From Prochilodus magdalenae (lineage: Eukaryota > Chordata > Actinopteri > Characiformes > Prochilodontidae), in contig JAMWET010003400.1 in assembly GCA_024036415.1 (NCBI GenBank), forward strand, positions 1-64,000: DNA of 64,000 nucleotides, in the 5' to 3' direction. A model generated the notes under the pieces. The model did not search any database. It saw only the letters and a program-made list of their open reading frames with translations, and was not told the origin of the DNA. A program made the translations under genes and the position numbers. Of the stretch, positions 25,163-64,000 are shown piece by piece; position 1 is the stretch's first letter; each line of letters starts with the position of its first letter.

Positions 25163-25600
25163 AATAAAAGGTCTCATATGAGGATGGAAGGTGCATCTGC
25201 GCAACAATTGTTTGATGTCTATAGAGTGCATCAGGATATTAATCTCTTTGAGACGTAGGACACTGCTTCTTCTCTTCTAAATAGAAGGGGAAAAAAAAAA
25301 AAAAGGAGTGGAAGGTGTACAAAACAACTTGCTCCATTTGAATTTAACTATTAATGCAATAACCGGAGGTTTAATCTGGTCACCAGAGAGGGCCATCTGA
25401 CAAATCTGGCTAACTTCTGGTGACCTCAAATGACTGTCATCTGGACTGGAGCATTAGGTGTGGCCACAAGACTCATCATTGCACATCTGGCCCACAAGAC
25501 AGTCAATTCTTTAAAAACATGTTAAAAGGAAGGGAAAAAAAAAAAAAAAAAAAAATCAGACAACTAACACAATAATGCTACCAAATGCAAATCCCCCTTT
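24100..25600. other. Convergent intergenic region between fgf16 and atrx
   Basis: No exon is seen. It holds a G run (24099-24108), the (TA)n tract, and short poly-A runs at about 25290-25303 and 25537-25555. The exact end of the atrx transcript within or near it is unknown. Confidence 0.5.
25073..25160. repeat. (TA)n microsatellite, ~88 bp
   Basis: Nearly pure TA repeat with one ATTATA interruption near 25111. It is long enough to extrude a cruciform and is a common site of assembly and replication trouble. Confidence 0.9.
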
Positions 25601-25607
25601 TGGTCAC

Positions 25608-25613
25608 TTTATT
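25608..25613 (-). terminator. atrx: Candidate atrx polyadenylation signal
   Basis: TTTATT on the + strand reads AATAAA on the - strand, about 1.1 kb beyond the stop. Others lie at 26603-26608 (inside the duplicated segment, 136 bases beyond the stop) and 24701-24706. Which one is used cannot be told from sequence. Confidence 0.3.
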
Positions 25614-26410
25614 TAAATGTAATATTAAATACTTATTCTAGTAAATAGCAGATCAGATTAATGGCAAAACAAGTTGGTGTATTAGCTCACATGAGAACAT
25701 TCTTGGGAGGGAGAAAAGTTCCTCTACATTTTCGAAATACACCCTGTGCAAACGAGGGAGCTTAGTCTCCAATCAGAAACATCTATACCATTTTAGCATC
25801 CGAAGCAGAAATGTGCCAAAGTAGAATACATGTAGCCTGAGGGCCGGCCTAACGTGGTTAGTTAGCATTACCAGATACCTGCAGCCTAACCATTTGCAAT
25901 TGTCTTTAAATTACAGAAACACATGACCAATCTCAGTAAGGCAAGAGCCCAGGCTAAAACGTGTGGAACGAAACAGATGAACAGTACTTACAACACTATG
26001 CTAGGCGCAACACTTTACGACAAGAAATCGGAGGTTACAAAAGTCCATGGGAATCCGGCAAGCAGTTTTAACAACACAGGCATTCCATTATATGATAAGC
26101 AACAACAAGTGTAAAAGCCTAAAAGCATAATAGAAAAGAGGGGGGGGCCTGCTCAGTGTGTCTGAAAACAAATTTAGCTGATGTAAGGCCATCACTGCAT
26201 CTTTTTTTTTTGTATTTAAGGTGTTAACAGTGCCTCTGGAGCACTGGGGTTCTGAGCACCACTGATCATCCACTAGTAGAGATATTAACGTTGTATCTAT
26301 TAAGATAGAATCTTCTAGATCTTTTATAACATACAAATCTGTAATGAGCAACACTATGGTCCCACAGAGGTTCAGTTCATTTTTCTTGTCCTGTATAAAA
26401 GAAAAGGAAG

Positions 26411-26611
26411 GAAAAAAAAAATCAAATCAAATAATGCACAGCCCTTATTTAAGGGGAAAAGAACAATGCAATGCTTAAAAGCATTTGGGGAAGAATATCT
26501 TAAATATGTGGGGAAAAAAGAAGAAAACTTGAATAACATTAAGGCTATATATACACAATTACAAACTAAACTGCCAAAACCCATTGTAAAGTCCTCCAGA
26601 TCTTTATTCCA
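26411..26611 (-). repeat. Duplicated segment, copy 1 (atrx 3' UTR)
   Basis: Closely matches copy 2 at 28313-28494 in the same orientation. Shared blocks include TTAAAAGCATTTGG, GAAGAATATCTTAAATATGT, AGAAGAAAACTTGAATAACAT, ACTGCCAAAACCC and GTAAAGTCCTCCAGATCTTT. It lies 135-335 bases past the atrx stop codon and contains an AATAAA on the - strand. Confidence 0.85.
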
Positions 26612-26743
26612 GACTTGTACATTAGTACCAGAGGAGGGACAGGAGAGGGTCCAAGCAGGTTCTTGTGATGCCAGCCCATCCCGCACTGGATGAGAAAAAA
26701 AAAAAAAAAAAAAAAGGGGGTGGGGCGACGTTGGGCTGGTTGT

Positions 26744-61616
<34,873 letters not shown>

Positions 61617-64000
61617 CTAGAAAGAGTTTAAACGCTTGGAATTAAAAATTAAGTAAATATTTATTTTAATGCCAAATAAATATAAAAAAACAAGATGCAT
61701 GAACGAATCCACAGAAGGCTATTTGTCTATAGCAATGTAACAGCTAATATACATTTACACTTTCCTTGCTGATTCTTCATACAAGATGACTTCAGTAACA
61801 TTCCTGAGCATTAGCAGGTCTGCTTACTGAAATTACATCCATGGCTACTCACTGCAACATTAATGCAACTACAGCTTTATGAGTGGTTAACTTCCCATGC
61901 AGCACTATAATGTTCAACAACATTAGCATTAGTCAAAACAGAATCATAGCTTATGCTAGGTAACCAGCTGCAGTGTCTGCTATATAAAGACGTTTACCAA
62001 CATTTGGTAGGCGGATGCTTTTAATTTGCCACTCTGAAGTTAGAGACAAGGTTTAATAGCACATTTAAAAACAGATTAATCTGATCTAAAGGCTAATTTG
62101 TGTTTTCCAACTCAACCCCTGGAGATCACATACAGAGCTAAGTTAAAAAAACTTCAAATTATCAAACACAAAACCGTTCCTTACAGGTGGGCTACTGTAC
62201 TGGTGTTGAAAACATCACAATAGACTAAACAAAAACTGAAAGATTTTTTGATGCTTTCCAACATTTCAGTAAGATGTGCACACTGTTTAAACTTTACTAG
62301 TATAATATAAACATGAGATCAAAACCTTAAACTGTTAAAAGAAACAGATTTCGCAATATTACAAACTTAATTAACAGTTGAACTGTCAGTCATTATTTTT
62401 AAACATCATCTAGAAATCAGAAAATCCATTGCTATGAGTTTCAGTGACCGTTTCTACCATATTTACATTGGCAAACACATAAGGGTCATGGGAACATGTA
62501 TGAGCATATAATCAATAAAAGAAGTCACGCATGTTGCAGGTTTTGATTCGCAGACTGGTTTAATTACAGACATGATGTGGGGCTACCATATGGATTTGTG
62601 CAATAATGAGATGGGCATCAAAGCTTAATCTTTAAAATAAAGTCTATTTTCTTCTTTCATTTCATTTTAAACAATAAAACTGGCATGTACATAAGTAAAC
62701 AAATGAACAGTAAATTGACTGCATTTTCTGCTACGAATTAACTGACACCTCTTCCAGACCAGGACTGGTCTTCAAATTCATTTCCTTTCAAACAAAAACA
62801 CTAAAACATAAAACGTAATCTGGATTTAAAATATTTTTAGATGAAAATAAAAATCTGGAATGTTAAATTCATGGCACAGTCTGCTTTGAAATACCTCCCT
62901 GATGTCGTCAGGACAGGCTTATTAATGCCATTATATTGCTCTTTAAAAAAATAAAGAAGCTTAAATGATTGAAGAAATCAATTATAACACTTTCAATCAG
63001 TTGTTTAAAGCCTTCTCAGTTAACCAACAGTAAAACATTTTTTAATCCCCAAAGGAAAATTTCTGTGCCTAAATGTGATTAGCATAATTAAATTTGGGGC
63101 CAATGCTTCGATACAATACTACACTTAGAATATCAGGATACACACAGTAAGAAGAAGAAACAAAGGCTATATCTACTTGGATTTGCAATATGGATAAACA
63201 TAACATTTATAACAATTAAAATGATCACATCTTAGCACAACTGTTCATTGGTGCTTACACTGTCTCACAATCTTTTTAGGGAACGACCTGAAAATAACAA
63301 TAAGAACCTGATTCTGCCCAACATAATATCTGTACCGTGTATCGTGTTCAAAGCGGTGGTGACATCTCTACAAGTTTCCTTCCACAAAGTTATGTGAAAT
63401 GATGACTATTCAGCCTGATATGAGAGATGGTCTTTTACAAGTAGCTGTGTGACAAGGTTTGTTCTAAAACGTATTTTAATTCATTTCTGGTGAAAGGACA
63501 CATTAAGAAAGCACCAAGACAATATAATCCTCAAAACTATTTTTTCCCCTCCACCATTTTACCATCTACCATCATCAACATTGAACATAAAGCTCCATAA
63601 AGCACATGTGGGTTCACTGGTGTTTTTTAATTGTGTAAACAGGTTATAGGACAAATTCATGGCCTGTAACTAAGGCAATTACACCAGGCTACTTAAACAA
63701 ACCTGCCCAGATCAATAACTTCACAACTGGGTTAATCCTTAATATGTTAAATTTGCAGCAGACACACCTGCAAGTGCAGGGTTCATTCAAGAAATGTTCA
63801 CTTTATAAAAAAGTGTGTGTGCGCGCACGCATATGGGAAAACAAGCACCCAAACATGAACCAATTCAACTTCTACCTTGAGAAAGCATGAATCATCATAA
63901 TCACCATGATTCAGAAATGTATATTAACTTTGTGTCAGTCTAAATAGGCTATTCAGCTAACTATCCAACTTGCTGTTCATTGTCATCAACACAATCATAC
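61617..64000 (-). other. atrx: Probable atrx intron 1 (5' part beyond the window)
   Basis: AT-rich with no CpG-rich promoter, no in-frame ATG exon with a donor that I can support, and no named repeat. The first exon and promoter are expected further right. Confidence 0.5.

Noticed and set aside
61617..64000. Search for the first atrx coding exon
   Set aside because: No ATG exon with a donor in the right phase and no CpG-rich promoter was found; it probably lies outside the window.

Overview
This is a stretch of a ray-finned fish nuclear genome. It holds two spliced protein-coding genes arranged tail to tail: fgf16 on the + strand (three coding exons, 17906-22555) and atrx on the - strand (34 coding exons, 26744-61616, with its first coding exon missing). 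All exon joins were worked out by hand from splice sites and reading phase, and every join keeps frame. FGF16 next to ATRX in convergent orientation is also the arrangement in human, so gene identity and synteny support each other. The fish assignment rests on the sequence divergence, the teleost-type Tc1-like transposons, the tRNA-derived SINE, the L2/CR1-like LINE tails and the many microsatellites. An inverted-repeat element at 2720-3078 resembles one I recall from catfishes and characins, so an ostariophysan is my best guess.

Layout. 1-17000 is gene-free flank: a purine-rich edge, a long compound CA array, a MITE-like element, a decayed LINE, a tRNA-derived SINE, a diverged tandem array of about 155-bp units (9178-10560) and several broken Tc1-like transposons, two of them head to head near 15.4 kb. 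17485-18240 is the GA-tract, TATA-box and CpG-rich promoter and first exon of fgf16. The fgf16 3' UTR ends near 24.06 kb. 24.1-26.7 kb is a short convergent intergenic region and atrx 3' UTR, with a (TA)n tract of about 90 bp. From 26.7 to 61.6 kb is atrx, with repeats and transposon fragments in its introns. 61.6-64 kb is presumably atrx intron 1.

Function. fgf16 encodes a 206-residue secreted growth factor of the FGF9/16/20 group. atrx encodes a nuclear SNF2-type chromatin remodeller: the ADD histone-reader domain, an HP1-binding-like motif, a DAXX-binding-like region, a two-lobed helicase split by an acidic linker, and a conserved C-terminus. The two genes are neighbours and nothing in the sequence suggests they act in one pathway. 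I found no novel multi-gene system. The most interesting items are a duplicated segment of about 190 bp in the atrx 3' UTR and intron 33, a 115-bp (TC)n tract serving as the polypyrimidine tract of an atrx acceptor, an alanine run in the big atrx exon, upstream ORFs in the fgf16 leader, and the unrecognised 155-bp tandem array.
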